From Apodospora peruviana (Eukaryota; Ascomycota; Sordariomycetes; Sordariales; Lasiosphaeriaceae): 64,000 nt of DNA. A program made the position numbers and the translations under genes. The notes beneath the pieces are model-generated. The model did not search any database. It had not been told where the DNA came from and saw only the letters and a program-made list of their open reading frames with translations. The stretch is from the NCBI GenBank assembly GCA_033439685.1, contig JAUEDM010000001.1, positions 8,804,001 to 8,868,000 on the forward strand, given 5' to 3'. Below are positions 44,309 through 54,729 of this stretch, piece after piece; the stretch's first letter is position 1, and each line of letters starts with the position of its first letter.

Positions 44309-45466
44309 TTAGAGAGCAGCAATGGCAGCGACAAAGCCGGCAAGGAAGGTGCCGACAATAGCAAGCTCCTTGCCAGCGGCACCAGCAGTGACAGGGGCGT
44401 CACCAGTCGGCACAACCGGAGAGGCTGAGTAGGTGGTCGACGCGTTCTTGCTGGGGTAGCTCGGTGTGTAGGCGCTGCTGATGGGGCAGACGGTGGTGTA
44501 TACCGGCACGATCTCAGTGGTAACATGACCAACGGGGCAGTTGGTAATGGTGGCAGCGCACGAGGTGATGGTGTACGTGTTGGTGCTGTACACGGTGGAG
44601 GTGGTGTAGCCGTTGTCACCGCCGCCGACGGGGTATCCCGAGGGCGCAGCACCACCGGAAGAAGAGGGGACAGGCGCAGCGGAGGAAGACGGCGTGCCGG
44701 GCGTGCACGGCGCGGCGTCAAGGTCCTGGGGGTTAGCAGCGACGCAGGTGCAGAAACCCTCGACGGCGCCGAGGACGGCGGCGACATTGGCGATGCCGCA
44801 CGCGGCAATGACGTCAGTCGCAACGAGGCCCTGGATCTCGGACGCGTTCTCGCACTGGCAGTTGTGGTCGCCCTCGGCACAGCCCAGGCTGACCGCCGCT
44901 TCGTCAATGATGGGTGTGGCGCAGGACGGGACGGCGGCGAGGTCGGCCTCGCACGTCCACGGCTCGCAGCTCGGAGGGGTGGCGCTGCTTGATGGGGCAG
45001 GGACGACAACGGAAGAGGACGGGGGTAGAGGGTCCGTGATGACGGCTGAGCCGGACGGGGACGGGTGCACTTCCACGACGGAGGAGGACGGAGTCACGGG
45101 GTCGGCGGAAGAGGGTGCCGGGCAGGGAGTCACGGCACCGGGCGGGTTGGCGTTGACGCAGCTGCAGACGTCGGTCAGTTGGTTGATGACTGTGCCGATG
45201 TTCCGGCAGTTGCTGACGACGCAGGTGGCTGCCGCGGACTGGAGGGCCTGGAAGTTGGCGCAGTCGCACTCGAAGTCGCCTTCCTCGCAGCCGACCGAGG
45301 GAGCAGCCTCGTTGACGCAGTTGACGGCGCACTCCGGGACGGCGTCGATCTTGGACTGGCACGTCCAGGTGCCGCACTCGGCTTGGCGCGCATTGAGGCT
45401 GGGGAAGGCGGTGACGCCCTTGACGGACAGGAGGGCCAGAGTGGCCAGCAGCTGAGTTGAGATCAT
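44309..45466 (-). CDS. GPI-anchored protein with two CFEM domains
   Basis: A single exon from ATG 45466 encodes 385 aa. A signal peptide starts MISTQLLATLALLSVKGVTA. Two CFEM-type eight-Cys modules follow, at about 30-105 (CGTWTCQSKIDAVPECAVNC...CDCANFQ...CVVSNC...VCSCV) and about 165-245 (CEPWTCEADLAAVPSCATPI...CQCENA...FCTCV). They are separated by a Ser/Pro-rich linker. A Ser/Thr-rich stalk and a hydrophobic tail (ELAIVGTFLAGFVAAIAAL) form a GPI-attachment signal. CFEM proteins sit on the fungal plasma membrane or wall; some bind haem, some act in adhesion or sensing. The Asp preceding the CEC-like motif needed for haem binding could not be firmly placed, so a specific role is not assigned. 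Intact gene, strongly GC-biased. Confidence 0.88.
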   Translation of the reverse strand: MISTQLLATLALLSVKGVTAFPSLNARQAECGTWTCQSKIDAVPECAVNCVNEAAPSVGCEEGDFECDCANFQALQSAAATCVVSNCRNIGTVINQLTDVCSCVNANPPGAVTPCPAPSSADPVTPSSSVVEVHPSPSGSAVITDPLPPSSSVVVPAPSSSATPPSCEPWTCEADLAAVPSCATPIIDEAAVSLGCAEGDHNCQCENASEIQGLVATDVIAACGIANVAAVLGAVEGFCTCVAANPQDLDAAPCTPGTPSSSAAPVPSSSGGAAPSGYPVGGGDNGYTTSTVYSTNTYTITSCAATITNCPVGHVTTEIVPVYTTVCPISSAYTPSYPSKNASTTYSASPVVPTGDAPVTAGAAGKELAIVGTFLAGFVAAIAAL

Positions 45467-46570
45467 TGCGAGGACTTGTGAGTGGTTTCTTGTAAAGACT
45501 GTGGTGCTAGAGGAAGCAAAAAGAATGACTGCCTAGCGAAGGTGTGTTGTCCAGATTCTCCTAGGGAAAGTGTGAGTTTGGGGAGAGAGTATTCTTTATG
45601 AGTGGGAAGGCTTTCCTAGCGGTCTTCCAGATCAGGCGAACACGTGCAGTCGGGGAACGGTCGAGACTAAATGGAAGCTATACCAAGATCGTCAGGCACT
45701 CATTTCGTGCTGCAGTGTGAAGGATCTGGGCGTGTTTGTCCATCGACTTTCCCCCTGCTCTAGCGCGATGCTTCCTCATTTCTTGGAAATCCGGGGTGCT
45801 GTAGCCACACTTAATTAGATCGTCTCGGGATATCATGCCTCTTAAGCGTCTGTCGGTTCCATGTGAATATGGTCCCGATGAGCCTTGAGTCTCGTGATCG
45901 TGGTCATAGAACTGAACTCGCAAGTAGGAGACAAAACTTCAAGTAGGGTCCAGTTTTGTGAGCATCACGGCGTCCTGATACCATATTCTTCTTCCTTTCT
46001 CCTTCCATCAATAACAATGTGTACGCTCAGGGCCAACTGAACGAGAAGTCTTCTCTCTCACCTTGGACCTTCCCGAACCAGCCAAAGGAGGTCTCCGCAA
46101 ACAACAAAGCTAAACAATGGACTAACGGGGGACGAAGGAACATGACCACCAAATTCAGGGGGTTTTCTCCACCATCCCCAGACCAAGGAAATTTGTTCCG
46201 AAGATGAAAATCTGGAAAATGGGACGTGTGTGTGGGGTAATGGCGAGGTGGTGTCCCGATCCCCAGGAACCGTCGATCTCAAATGGAGATTCTTTTTTGC
46301 TTGTTTTTCTCAATTATCCCTGCGGGGGTAGGCAGGCGCACGCGCCGCTCACATGTCCACATGCACGCTAGCAACACGACGTCTGTCTGCCGAGGCTTGT
46401 TTTTGCATTAGCGCTGTCTTGAGGGAAGGGAAAGGGGATGGAGGCTGGATGATTGAGATCATGGGAAGGGAAGAAAGAGGAAGATTTTGATCAGTGACAG
46501 CGTTTAAAAGAAATGGAAGGGGTCTAGTTTACGTTATACCCTTGATCAGGTTTGAACATTTTGAACATGA
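45467..46570. other. Intergenic, no supported gene
   Basis: 1.1 kb. No RNA gene or repeat recognised. Confidence 0.5.
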
Positions 46571-47690
46571 CTACATTATGTCTCCATAACCTCTGTTGCT
46601 GATTTCATGTTCATTCCCGTCTCCGAGACTTATCGAGAAGCGTCCATTCATCACCGGCAGTGGAGACCTCGAAGTCCACGGTTCCGTTTCGTATACGATT
46701 TCATTTTCCCATTTCAAAATGCTTGCAAATGTTGCCACCGTCCGAGTCACATTTGAGCAAAATGGTTGATAGGTCATTAGACCAATCCGGGATACGTGCG
46801 ACCCAACATCGAAAGGGGAACTCCGACGAGTAGGCCGGCTCCCAGAACTGTTTTGGAATCAAGCCCAACGAATAGGTCTCCGGCGTAATGGTGTGGATAG
46901 CCATGAATCTTACCTTTGGGTGATGCTCGGTTGACAGGTAAATATGCTGTCCCGGTTCCGAATGCCCTAGGCACAGTGCCGACGGCAATGCAATGGGGCC
47001 GTAGGGAAGCCGTCGATAACTCCACATCTTCCCTTGCGTTTTCGAAGTTGCTGTCACCGGCAGGGCCAAGACGTTGTCCCAATTAGCTGTGTAATCGTGG
47101 CAGCTCAGCGGCATGAAGGCATGACCTTCGTCCTTGTCAAACTCGAACAGTCTCCTCTTGAAGAGACCCATATTGTCATGAGGTAATGGTCGTCAAATAT
47201 ATCAGAAATCTGGGACGAAACCCTGGAACTGACAAAGCGGTTGCAACCCTCGAAGTCTGCAGACCGCCTAGCAAAGAGAGCACTGAAAGTCTCAACATGC
47301 CAGCGGCGCCCAGCGCTGGGTATCCCCAGGCAAAGAGCGACTCGTCACTAGCCTCCTTCATGATCTCTTGTTGTAGGCGATAGAAAGCCTTCTCGCCCTC
47401 GCCATAGAGCAAGTGCATGTTGACGTCAAACAGCCCAAGAAGCGAATAAGCCTGATCCTCAATTCGGGAATTCGGGTTGTGTGGCGCATGGACGCCCAGG
47501 ACATCCTCTCGGCAATGTTCGCATTCCTATACTCGAAATTGCGCTTCAGATACACGGGAGATATGCAGGAGATACTGGACAAATAGTCCATAAACTGAGA
47601 TACTCCCGGGTCGCTACTCGTTTTGCCCAGGAGATTCCACTCGCTGTCGTAGAATTTAACTCTTTCAGGTGCCAAGAGCTCCTGGATAAA
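46571..47690 (-). pseudogene. HET-domain protein, truncated and frameshifted (copy 1)
   Basis: It begins abruptly inside the domain with WFIQELLAPERVKFYDSEWN (the conserved LQELIAP region) and continues to NANIAERMSWASMRHTTRI. There an 8-bp tandem duplication (CCGAATTC CCGAATT) shifts the frame to EDQAYSLLGLFDVNMHLLYG and EGEKAFYRLQQEIMKEASDE followed by SLFAWG, all classic HET-domain C-terminal sequence. Another shift near 47170 leads to a third frame (MGLFKRRLFEFDKDEG...) that runs to 46701, and protein-like sequence persists in a further frame to about 46571. The first 100 or so residues of the domain are missing. HET proteins mediate heterokaryon incompatibility; this copy cannot be functional. 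Confidence 0.7.
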
Positions 47691-48370
47691 CCATATCTCC
47701 TTGGCTCAAAGGACGCCAAATTCGGTGGGTTGTGCTGCCAAAAATGGACGTTTTTGAACCAAACAAAACGGGTAAGATGCTAGAATACGGATAGTACTCA
47801 CGATTTGGCCCTCCGTAATGAAACACCGTCCGCAAATAAAGGGTTCAGCAAACCCTCTTGAGCGGCGCGGTTAACTATATTAGTATCAGCAGAAGGCGAC
47901 TTGGCGTGTCTCGTCTGCGCCTTCTTGGTTGGATAAGAGACGATAGTGGCGTTATGCCTTAAACACGGAAGTAGACGATCGCTGGCGGTTTGCTAAAATT
48001 TGGGAATTTTCAGCCAGAATACTTTCCTGAATGCGATGCGTCAAGCAACATGGTGATGCAGACCTTAAGTGAAATTTGGATGTTGGTTGCAAGATGCATT
48101 TGTCATTGCACGGCTCGCCAACGGATGCAGATTGATTGGGCGACATCACGACGAACAAAACACGGGCCCGCGCGGCCCTCTTTACGAGCATCTTTGCTGG
48201 CCAATCATGCCTCGACATGTCCGGCTTTGGTCAGCCCCACCCCCGTCCGAATCTGCTTCCACCTTAGCTGAGTGGCTCATTGGCAAGGAACGCCTTAGCA
48301 TTCGATGAGTGACTGACCTCAACAGCCCCAAAGACGCCCAGCCCCCCAAGATGCCCCGATTCAGAATTCT
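47691..48370. other. Intergenic / kinase upstream region
   Basis: No firm gene. A small plus-strand frame, 48208-48306 (MPRHVRLWSAPPPSES...), or ATG 48351 (MPRFRIL, offset from the kinase frame) could be part of the kinase start, but no splice satisfies both. Confidence 0.4.
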
Positions 48371-50717
48371 GTGACGGGTGACTCGAAATCCAACGAATAC
48401 CTAGCCGTCGTGGCCCCAATATATGGCCGTGGTAACCCGCTTATTTCCGATACTGGACGAACAGCCAAACCCAGTGTTATTATCGATCTGGGAAGTGACC
48501 TCCGGTGCACCCTCCGGCGAACCACCGATTCCATTCCATTGAGCTTCGATGCCAGCAGACATGGTGATCTTGAGGACGCCATTACACGGCACATCATTGC
48601 CTCGGCCGCTTCTACGAAAACCTTTCTCCCCGAAGGTCAGATTGTGAAACTAATCAATGAGGAGTCAGTCAAGTTGGAGCTGAAAGAATTTCAACGCTCC
48701 ATGGGGAAGCGCATATTGAACCGCGCTCTGGGCTTGGGCATCCCAAGCAGGCTCAGCGACACGGAACTAGACGATGAAGCCGCCAGACTCTGCGGCAACC
48801 GACCCTCCGCCCCCGACATGAATCACAAGTCGTATCGAAAGATCCTGGCCATCCTTCTCCTCATCGACCGACCATCCCGAATTCGTTTATTCGTGGAGGA
48901 GGGCGTATCAGACAACGACCTTCCACTGGAATTGATCCGCTACAAAAACTCGTATGATCTGAGAATTAAAGAAAGGTTAGATGAAAAATTACAGTGTTTC
49001 AAAGTTCGGGGCAAGAGATGGAGAAGCTCGACACTCGTGTCATTTGAGAGATACCAGTGGGCCCTCTTGGCCCCCTTTTTTGGCCAGTACAACCGGAAGT
49101 TGCCCCCTCACTTCAAGGTTCCGCCCCAGGCTGTCCTTCCATTTACTACCTGGGAGGATATTCGCCGACAAGGCAGTTATGGCAGAGTTTACAAGGCAGA
49201 GATTCACCCAGACCACCACGCTTTTCATGTCAAGCAGAGTTGTCAACCGGAGGAAGGCAACAAAAACATATTACATGACAGAGAGTCAAAGAACCAGGCA
49301 CTGGACGATCAAATACGTTCAGCCATTTCATTCAGCAAGTCCTCAAGCCGGACGCACATCTTTGCCGTCAAGCGACTGCATTCAGACTCCAGAGGAGATG
49401 GATTCCGTCACGAGTTCGATATGCTAAGGAGGATAAGAAGACACCACCACCCGCATCTGATAACTCTTTTGGCTACCTATGAGCAGTGCGGCTACTTCCA
49501 CTTCATATTTCCCTTTGCCGATAGCGACCTGGAGGCATACTGGCGAAACAATGTGCCCATGAACAATCACGCGACCGTGCTCTGGCTAGCCGAGCAGTGC
49601 CGCGGACTTGCAGGAGCTGTAGCAGCTATTCACAGCCACATCAGTCCAAAACCAGATCCCAATAATAACACGAGTACCGCAACCTCAACCCTCACCCCAC
49701 CCTTAAGCGGATCCTTTGTCAGGTGTCGACATGGAGATATCAAGCCAAAGAATATTCTCTTGTTCTCAGATACCAGTCGGATCCCATTGGAATCACCTAC
49801 GAGCGATACTTCGGGAACCCAACAACGGCTGCACGAGTCCCAGAACCAAGATCCCCGTTTTATCCTCAAAATAACCGACTTTGGAGCCGCTCAACTGACC
49901 GGCGGCCGTCATGCCTCCTCGACCAGCAGCTCGATACCCCAAACCACGCCCAACTACCGCGCCCCCGAAGCCGACATCGCGGCATACCTCACAGAGGCAG
50001 CGGGCTCTGCTTCCGCCGGCAATGATAACAATAACAATAACGGTAACGATATAATCATCGACACCTCGTACGACATCTGGGCACTAGGATGCGTCTTTCT
50101 CGAATTCATCGCTTGGTTTTTCGGACCCGGCTGGAGGGGAGTCGAGGATTTCTACAACGAGAGATCCAAGGACGTGGATCCACTCTTGAAGCCTTACAGG
50201 ACTGGCAAGTTTTTTGTGCTCGATTTCGATTACACCGCTGGCGGTGGTCTGGAGGGCGTTGGCAGTGAGAGGGGAAATATCACAGGGGTTCGAGTCAAGC
50301 CCGAGGTTCATGAGGTACGTTAGCTCCAAGACTGGGATGAATTGAAGAATGGAAATGCATAAGGCCGGAAACCTAACTTACTTTTGTTTTTATTTCTGGC
50401 AGTTTGCCCGAAAACTTTACGACGAACCGCGTACAAGTTGTTTCTTCCACGAATTTTTGAGGCTAATACTGGATGAGATGATGGTGATTGAGCAAGACGT
50501 CAATCTGAGTCCGACGAGCACTGGTGGCTCCGGTGTCACTACCATCTTGACCAGCAAGAGCCGGCGACGAAGCAGGGCCGAGAATATTGAGAAGAAATTG
50601 GCCGAGATGATTGGACGTGGGACGAGGACAGGCAGGAGTTTGGAGACGGGGGAAGATGGTCAATCAGGCTATGATTACCTTTTCAGTCCCTTACAAATAT
50701 TTCATGGCGCAACGTAA
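48371..50717 (+). CDS. Fungal Ser/Thr protein kinase
   Basis: The open frame runs from 48371 to 50314, then a 88-nt intron (GTACGT...CTGGCAG) and exon 2 (50403-50717); together up to 753 codons. The catalytic domain occupies the middle: glycine loop IRRQGSYGRVYKAE, VAIK-type Lys in FAVKRLHSD, catalytic loop RHGDIKPKNILLFS (HGD instead of HRD), DFG in ITDFGAAQ, APE-like YRAPEADI, and DIWALGCVFLEF. Ser/Thr-Asn-rich insertions lie between lobes (NDNNNNNGND). About 270 residues precede the kinase domain and an exon-2 tail follows. The start is unresolved: 48371 is GTG and no in-frame ATG precedes it, so the gene may start at a downstream Met (RSMGKRIL), use a spliced 5' exon, or carry a small indel near 48351-48371. 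It lies between two HET pseudogenes. Confidence 0.8.
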
Positions 50718-51376
50718 GTTGGACAGAGTGGGGGCAACATAGATGATTTCCATTCACCATAGAAATAGAAAAAAAGATGACGGTCAATAGAGAAAACAGA
50801 AGCTCCTCACCGACTAGGTATAGGGTAAGTCCTAGCGACACAGGCTGTATAACATCCCCAAACTCTCGTCCAAACAGGGTAACGGCGTTAATATCTCTAG
50901 CAAGGTCCACCCACCCTTTTGCAACTGCAGGAAAAGTCTTAATAACCGGGTCTAAATAGTCTTCCCGCATTACCAAGTCCCTAAATTCCCAGCCTTCAAG
51001 CTATATTTCTTGTTTTAGTATAAACTTTACACTGCTCTGTCTGATGGAATGGGTGCCTGTCAGAAAGGAATGCTGAGTGTGGTCACCTAGAGGTCAAAGG
51101 ACCTAGGCAAAGGATTTAGGGAAAATCCAAGGGACTAGGAAAAGGCCCCAAGGAGCTGGCGGAGCCAGTTCAACCAGATTGAACTATAAAGACCTACGAG
51201 TAGATTTGCCACTATAAACGAGTATATAAATTAGGAATCTAGCCTCCCTAGATTCTCAGGAAAGGGGGAAAGAAGAAGGAAGACAATCACACAGTTGCAA
51301 CTCCCATCAACTCCACAGAATCCAGTGTGCAGTACTTCTGACAGTACCTACCTATTTTTCAGACCGCCATAGTCGC
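50718..51376. other. Intergenic
   Basis: Convergent 3' region between the kinase and the hypothetical gene. No gene seen. Confidence 0.5.
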
Positions 51377-51943
51377 CTATTGTGGTATTGAGGGGGGTTT
51401 TGCTCCTTCCTTGGAAGATTCCTTGACCGCGTCGCCAAAACTGTGGTGGAAGGTGCAGTCCCATATCTCACCCAAAGATACCGCACCCAGATTCCATCGG
51501 TCAACATTCAGCGACAGTGTATCGTATGGTTCAAACGCAGGGTCAAAAATGACAGGGTCATCTTCGGGCCTGGACGAGAACAGTGTGATGACCCTGGTCT
51601 TGAAATCAGGTTCCACCTCAATGGTCGGAACCAGAGTGAACGTCTCTTCCGTCTTCCGAGTCAGCAGAATGCAGGCCTTCAACTGTCGCACAATTCCCTT
51701 GGGCTGCGCGTCATTCTCTTTCAGCGACCAGGTCACGTGAAAGCGGTTTCCAACGTCGTCCGGGGGATGATTGCCCGTAACTTCGGCAGCGAAGGCCTCT
51801 ACTTGTTCGACCGTTCTCTCTTGCTTGGCCCCGCCCTGTGCGTTGACGCCTGCACCGCCGCCAGAAAGACCACCAGAAATCTCTCGTTTGCTGGTGACCG
51901 TTGCGGTGGTTTGTATCATGGTGTATGTGGCAAACGGTGCCAT
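51377..51943 (-). CDS. Hypothetical protein
   Basis: ATG 51943 gives 188 aa beginning MAPFATYTMIQTTATVTSKR. A Gly-rich loop (SGGLSGGGAGVNAQGG) follows, then a beta-rich domain with NRFHVTWSLKENDAQPKGIV and ACILLTRKTEETFTLVPTIE, and a final DCTFHHSFGDAVKESSKEG. The frame stays open upstream to 52003 without a further ATG. There is no signal peptide and no known motif. Composition and length look like a genuine single-exon gene. Family not recognised. Confidence 0.5.
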   Translation of the reverse strand: MAPFATYTMIQTTATVTSKREISGGLSGGGAGVNAQGGAKQERTVEQVEAFAAEVTGNHPPDDVGNRFHVTWSLKENDAQPKGIVRQLKACILLTRKTEETFTLVPTIEVEPDFKTRVITLFSSRPEDDPVIFDPAFEPYDTLSLNVDRWNLGAVSLGEIWDCTFHHSFGDAVKESSKEGAKPPSIPQ

Positions 51944-52140
51944 CTTGTAGACAAGGGGCCCGGCGCCAGGAACTCCATCTTTTGCTGCGAAACTCGAAGT
52001 CAATATTCGCGTTCTTGATTCGGACCGATCGATACGAAAAAAAAACTCGAAGTCGTAGACAAGAAGCGTCGCTGGCGTCGCTGGTGTGTCAGAGCTGTCT
52101 GTGTGGGAACCTTGGTCCTTGAGTGTGCCGTGGATGATAG

Positions 52141-52169
52141 ATGGATGGATGGATGGATGGATGGATGGA
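52141..52169 (+). repeat. Microsatellite (ATGG)7
   Basis: Seven tandem ATGG units, upstream of the hypothetical gene on its 5' side. Confidence 0.95.
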
Positions 52170-52422
52170 ATTTATTTCGCCCGGACGCACTAAACCTAAA
52201 GGGCCTTGGTACGCTACCTACATTCAGTTCATCTAATTCTGCCATTATCTCGTCCAAGCCCTCTACTATTTCGCCTTTCAACCTGACATAGACTCGCAAC
52301 AGCCCATTATAGGTAAAACTCTGTATCTTATGGGATGTTTAACTGACGTGTCTTACGGTCCTCCGGCATCTCGTGCTTAGCTGGTTAGGAGCAAGTGCGC
52401 TTGAAGGCTATTCTCCAAGTGT

Positions 52423-53043
52423 TCAGCGCCCTATCTTCGGCAGCTGAAGCGAGACTGGCTGTTGACACGAGGTGTGGTAGGTTAGACAATTGGCCGATTG
52501 TTGAGGGTGTCGTGATATGGCTGGAGCTATGGCATCCGAGGAGGTCGGCAATAGCGTGTAGAAGATGTACGATGGCTGTGTATTCGGGGGTTGCGACGGC
52601 GCTGGGCTGGGGGGCTTTCTTGGGGGATGTTGACGTTGATCTTGGAAAGGGTTCGGCTTCTCGTGGAAACGGCGTTCCAGATCGTATATAGAGAGGACAA
52701 GAGACGATGTCGGAATTGCATGAGGGCGTTTCGGAGTGGCCTTTGATGGTGTCGGCCCGGCATCGGGTGAGGGTAGTGTATTGTTCTGTGCTGATGGTGA
52801 TGAGGTTGAGTTCCGAAGTTTCGATGGAGTTGACGATGGTGTCGGAGCGGGGCGAGACACAACAGCTGCGTACGAAGGTCGGGTGGGGAGAACCGGATAA
52901 GAAGGGGGAGGCGGTGATGGACTGGGTGGACCTTTCGGGGGAGGAGGAAGAGGGATGGCAGCAGTAGCGTATTCTGAGGGGTTTTGTTCTTGCGATGACG
53001 GTGACGAGGTTGTTGCGATTAGCGATGACGGTGACTGTGACAT
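52423..53043 (-). CDS. Proline/serine-rich reading frame
   Basis: ATG 53043 opens 206 codons beginning MSQSPSSLIATTSSPSSQEQ, with poly-Pro stretches (IPLPPPPKGPPSPSPPPP) and then a more ordered LVLSIYDLERRFHEKPNPFQ. It may be an independent disordered protein or the downstream part of the BIR-like fragment, since both share SPSP-type linkers. The frame ends LQLPKIGR-stop. No domain recognised; it could be fortuitous. Confidence 0.3.
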   Translation of the reverse strand: MSQSPSSLIATTSSPSSQEQNPSEYATAAIPLPPPPKGPPSPSPPPPSYPVLPTRPSYAAVVSRPAPTPSSTPSKLRNSTSSPSAQNNTLPSPDAGPTPSKATPKRPHAIPTSSLVLSIYDLERRFHEKPNPFQDQRQHPPRKPPSPAPSQPPNTQPSYIFYTLLPTSSDAIAPAISRHPQQSANCLTYHTSCQQPVSLQLPKIGR

Positions 53044-53123
53044 ACTAATAGGCACAGTGAGAGCTGAGCTTGCTAAGATGCAGATGTGGTACTTTTACGC
53101 AATTAGATCCTGCAATGTGTCTG

Positions 53124-53480
53124 CTAAGAGGAAGTCGTAAGTGTGTGGAGACTGATGAGCTTGTGATGGCTGAGGTCGGTGTCGGCTTCCAATTCTTGTA
53201 GCGGAACAGCTGGTGCGTCGCATTCGTGACAGATGCAGGCATCTTCACCGGACTCCGCATAATAGCACAGTCCGCAGGAGGCCAACATCCTGGGAAGCAA
53301 GTTTTTGTAGGTCCATTTCTCTGGGTATGTAGCTAAGCGCGTTTGAATAGTCCGGTACAATTGCGGTTGCGGTGCTTCAGATGGTGACGGTGACGGGCTT
53401 CGTGGTCGTTCAGACGCGTCAGAAGGAGTCGATGGTGACGGGCTTCCTGGTCTCTTTTGAGGCGCGTCGGGACGCGAGAG
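53124..53480 (-). pseudogene. BIR-like zinc-binding fragment
   Basis: A Ser/Pro-rich linker (RPGSPSPSTPSDASERPRSP) leads into RLATYPEKWTYKNLLPRMLA, SCGLCYYAESGEDACICHEC and LEADTDLSHHKL, ending at TAG 53126-53124. The pattern R-x-xTY-xx-W...LAxxGxxY...D-x-C-x-x-C...D...H resembles a baculovirus-IAP-repeat zinc site (C-x2-C-x-n-H), although the usual Trp after the Cys pair is absent. No start codon or upstream exon is clear: upstream frames (GRENGSSSVIKSFHASIIAQ) are shifted. It could be an exon of a larger broken gene. BIR proteins in fungi act in chromosome segregation or cell-death control; no role is claimed here. Confidence 0.35.
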
Positions 53481-53681
53481 TGATTAGCTTCGGCTTGTTG
53501 GTAGTGACTTGGGCGATGATAGAGGCATGAAACGATTTGATGACACTGCTGCTGCCATTTTCTCTTCCGTTCAGGGACGATGTTGTTATAGAGGTTGGTG
53601 CAGGTCCAGTTTGGGAGCTATTCTTAGCCGCAGGTAGGGTGTACCCGAGGTTTAGCCAGACAGGACGGTCAGTTCGTTGGT

Positions 53682-54096
53682 TCAAGCGAGGTCAGAGTTC
53701 CTGGAGGGTCCAGCCGCGAGTGAACCAGCGACTCTTGTGAAATGCCGAGTCTTCTGCCAGAGGATCGTCTCCGGGAGGAACGTCAGCCAGATGTGCGTAA
53801 CAAATGGCGGCATTCCGGTACCACGCAAACATGGAGTTGATGGTCTCAGTGAGCTCGGCGCAGCTGCTCTTGTCGATGCAGATGGTGTCGATCTAGACAT
53901 AGCTGTATCCGACGTTGAGCGCTCTGGCACAACAATCGTCGATCTTAGGATCCGGCGGGACCGAGGACATGCCCAGGACATCCTTGAACGTGAGCTCGTT
54001 CTTGCCCCATGTGTGGGAGAGGATGGTGTATCGTGGGACGTCAATCCCGATGAACTCTTCGAATTGTCGAGTAGCGACGTTCAAAAGGCGAGGCAT
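53682..54096 (-). pseudogene. HET-domain protein with nonsense codon, truncated (copy 2)
   Basis: ATG 54096 encodes a textbook HET start: MPRLLNVATRQFEEFIGIDV, PRYTILSHTWGKNELTFKDV, ALNVGYSYV. TAG at 53895-53893 then stands where the invariant Trp of W-x-D-x-xCID is expected. In the same frame it continues IDTICIDKSSCAELTETINS, MFAWYRNAAICYAHLADVPP and WFTRGWTLQEL, then TGA at 53688-53686, just before the LQEL-IAP core. The first half of a HET domain is therefore preserved apart from the single Trp-to-stop change, and the rest is lost. TGG to TAG is a G-to-A change in a context (CpA on the other strand) typical of repeat-induced point mutation. Confidence 0.75.
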
Positions 54097-54729
54097 ACCG
54101 AGCAGAGTAGAACCAAGTGGATACTAGTAGACGACTGGGAGTAATAAAGGGACATCAGATTCTTGAAGGTGCAGACTGATTACCTGAGATATGCTGATAG
54201 CCGGGTTGCGAACCTAATTTTGAATACCGCGAGGGGAAAAGGACGACTAAAAATGAAGAAAGCGGGGTAACAGGCAACAGTCATGAGCAAGCTGAGCCAC
54301 TTCGGTTGCTAACTGTGCCTGATATCTTTGCAAGGCAGCAATCTGCACAGGATTGGGCTTGAAGAAGACAGTCCGGATATGTGGATGCTCGACTTCCAAC
54401 GAAATGATGTTACGCTGGCGGGAAATCTGATATCCTCTAAAACGCAGAACACATTGAAGGAGGGCAGGGGTCCCTTAGCCCCCACAGGGCCTACAAAACT
54501 CTGGTTTCTTTTCGTCAACTGTATTCTAGACATTTACTGAATCATCACCCTTTCCCCCTCATGATCACCCTCGAGTAGGGCCTACAGGGCAGGCCCTGCT
54601 CGACTTTAATATCAACACAGCACCACAGATATGAGTCATACTCGCTAAAATCCCAGATCTCAACCCCGACACCACATTCATACATACAAACGCCTAACCA
54701 AGTTCAGCAATTCAATTCGAGTTTTAGCA
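54097..54729. other. Intergenic
   Basis: HET copy 2 and the kelch-like gene diverge from here. No gene seen. Confidence 0.5.

Noticed and set aside
44525..45460. Long plus-strand frames opposite the CFEM gene
   Set aside because: Shadow frames caused by the strong GC3 bias of the CFEM gene on the minus strand.
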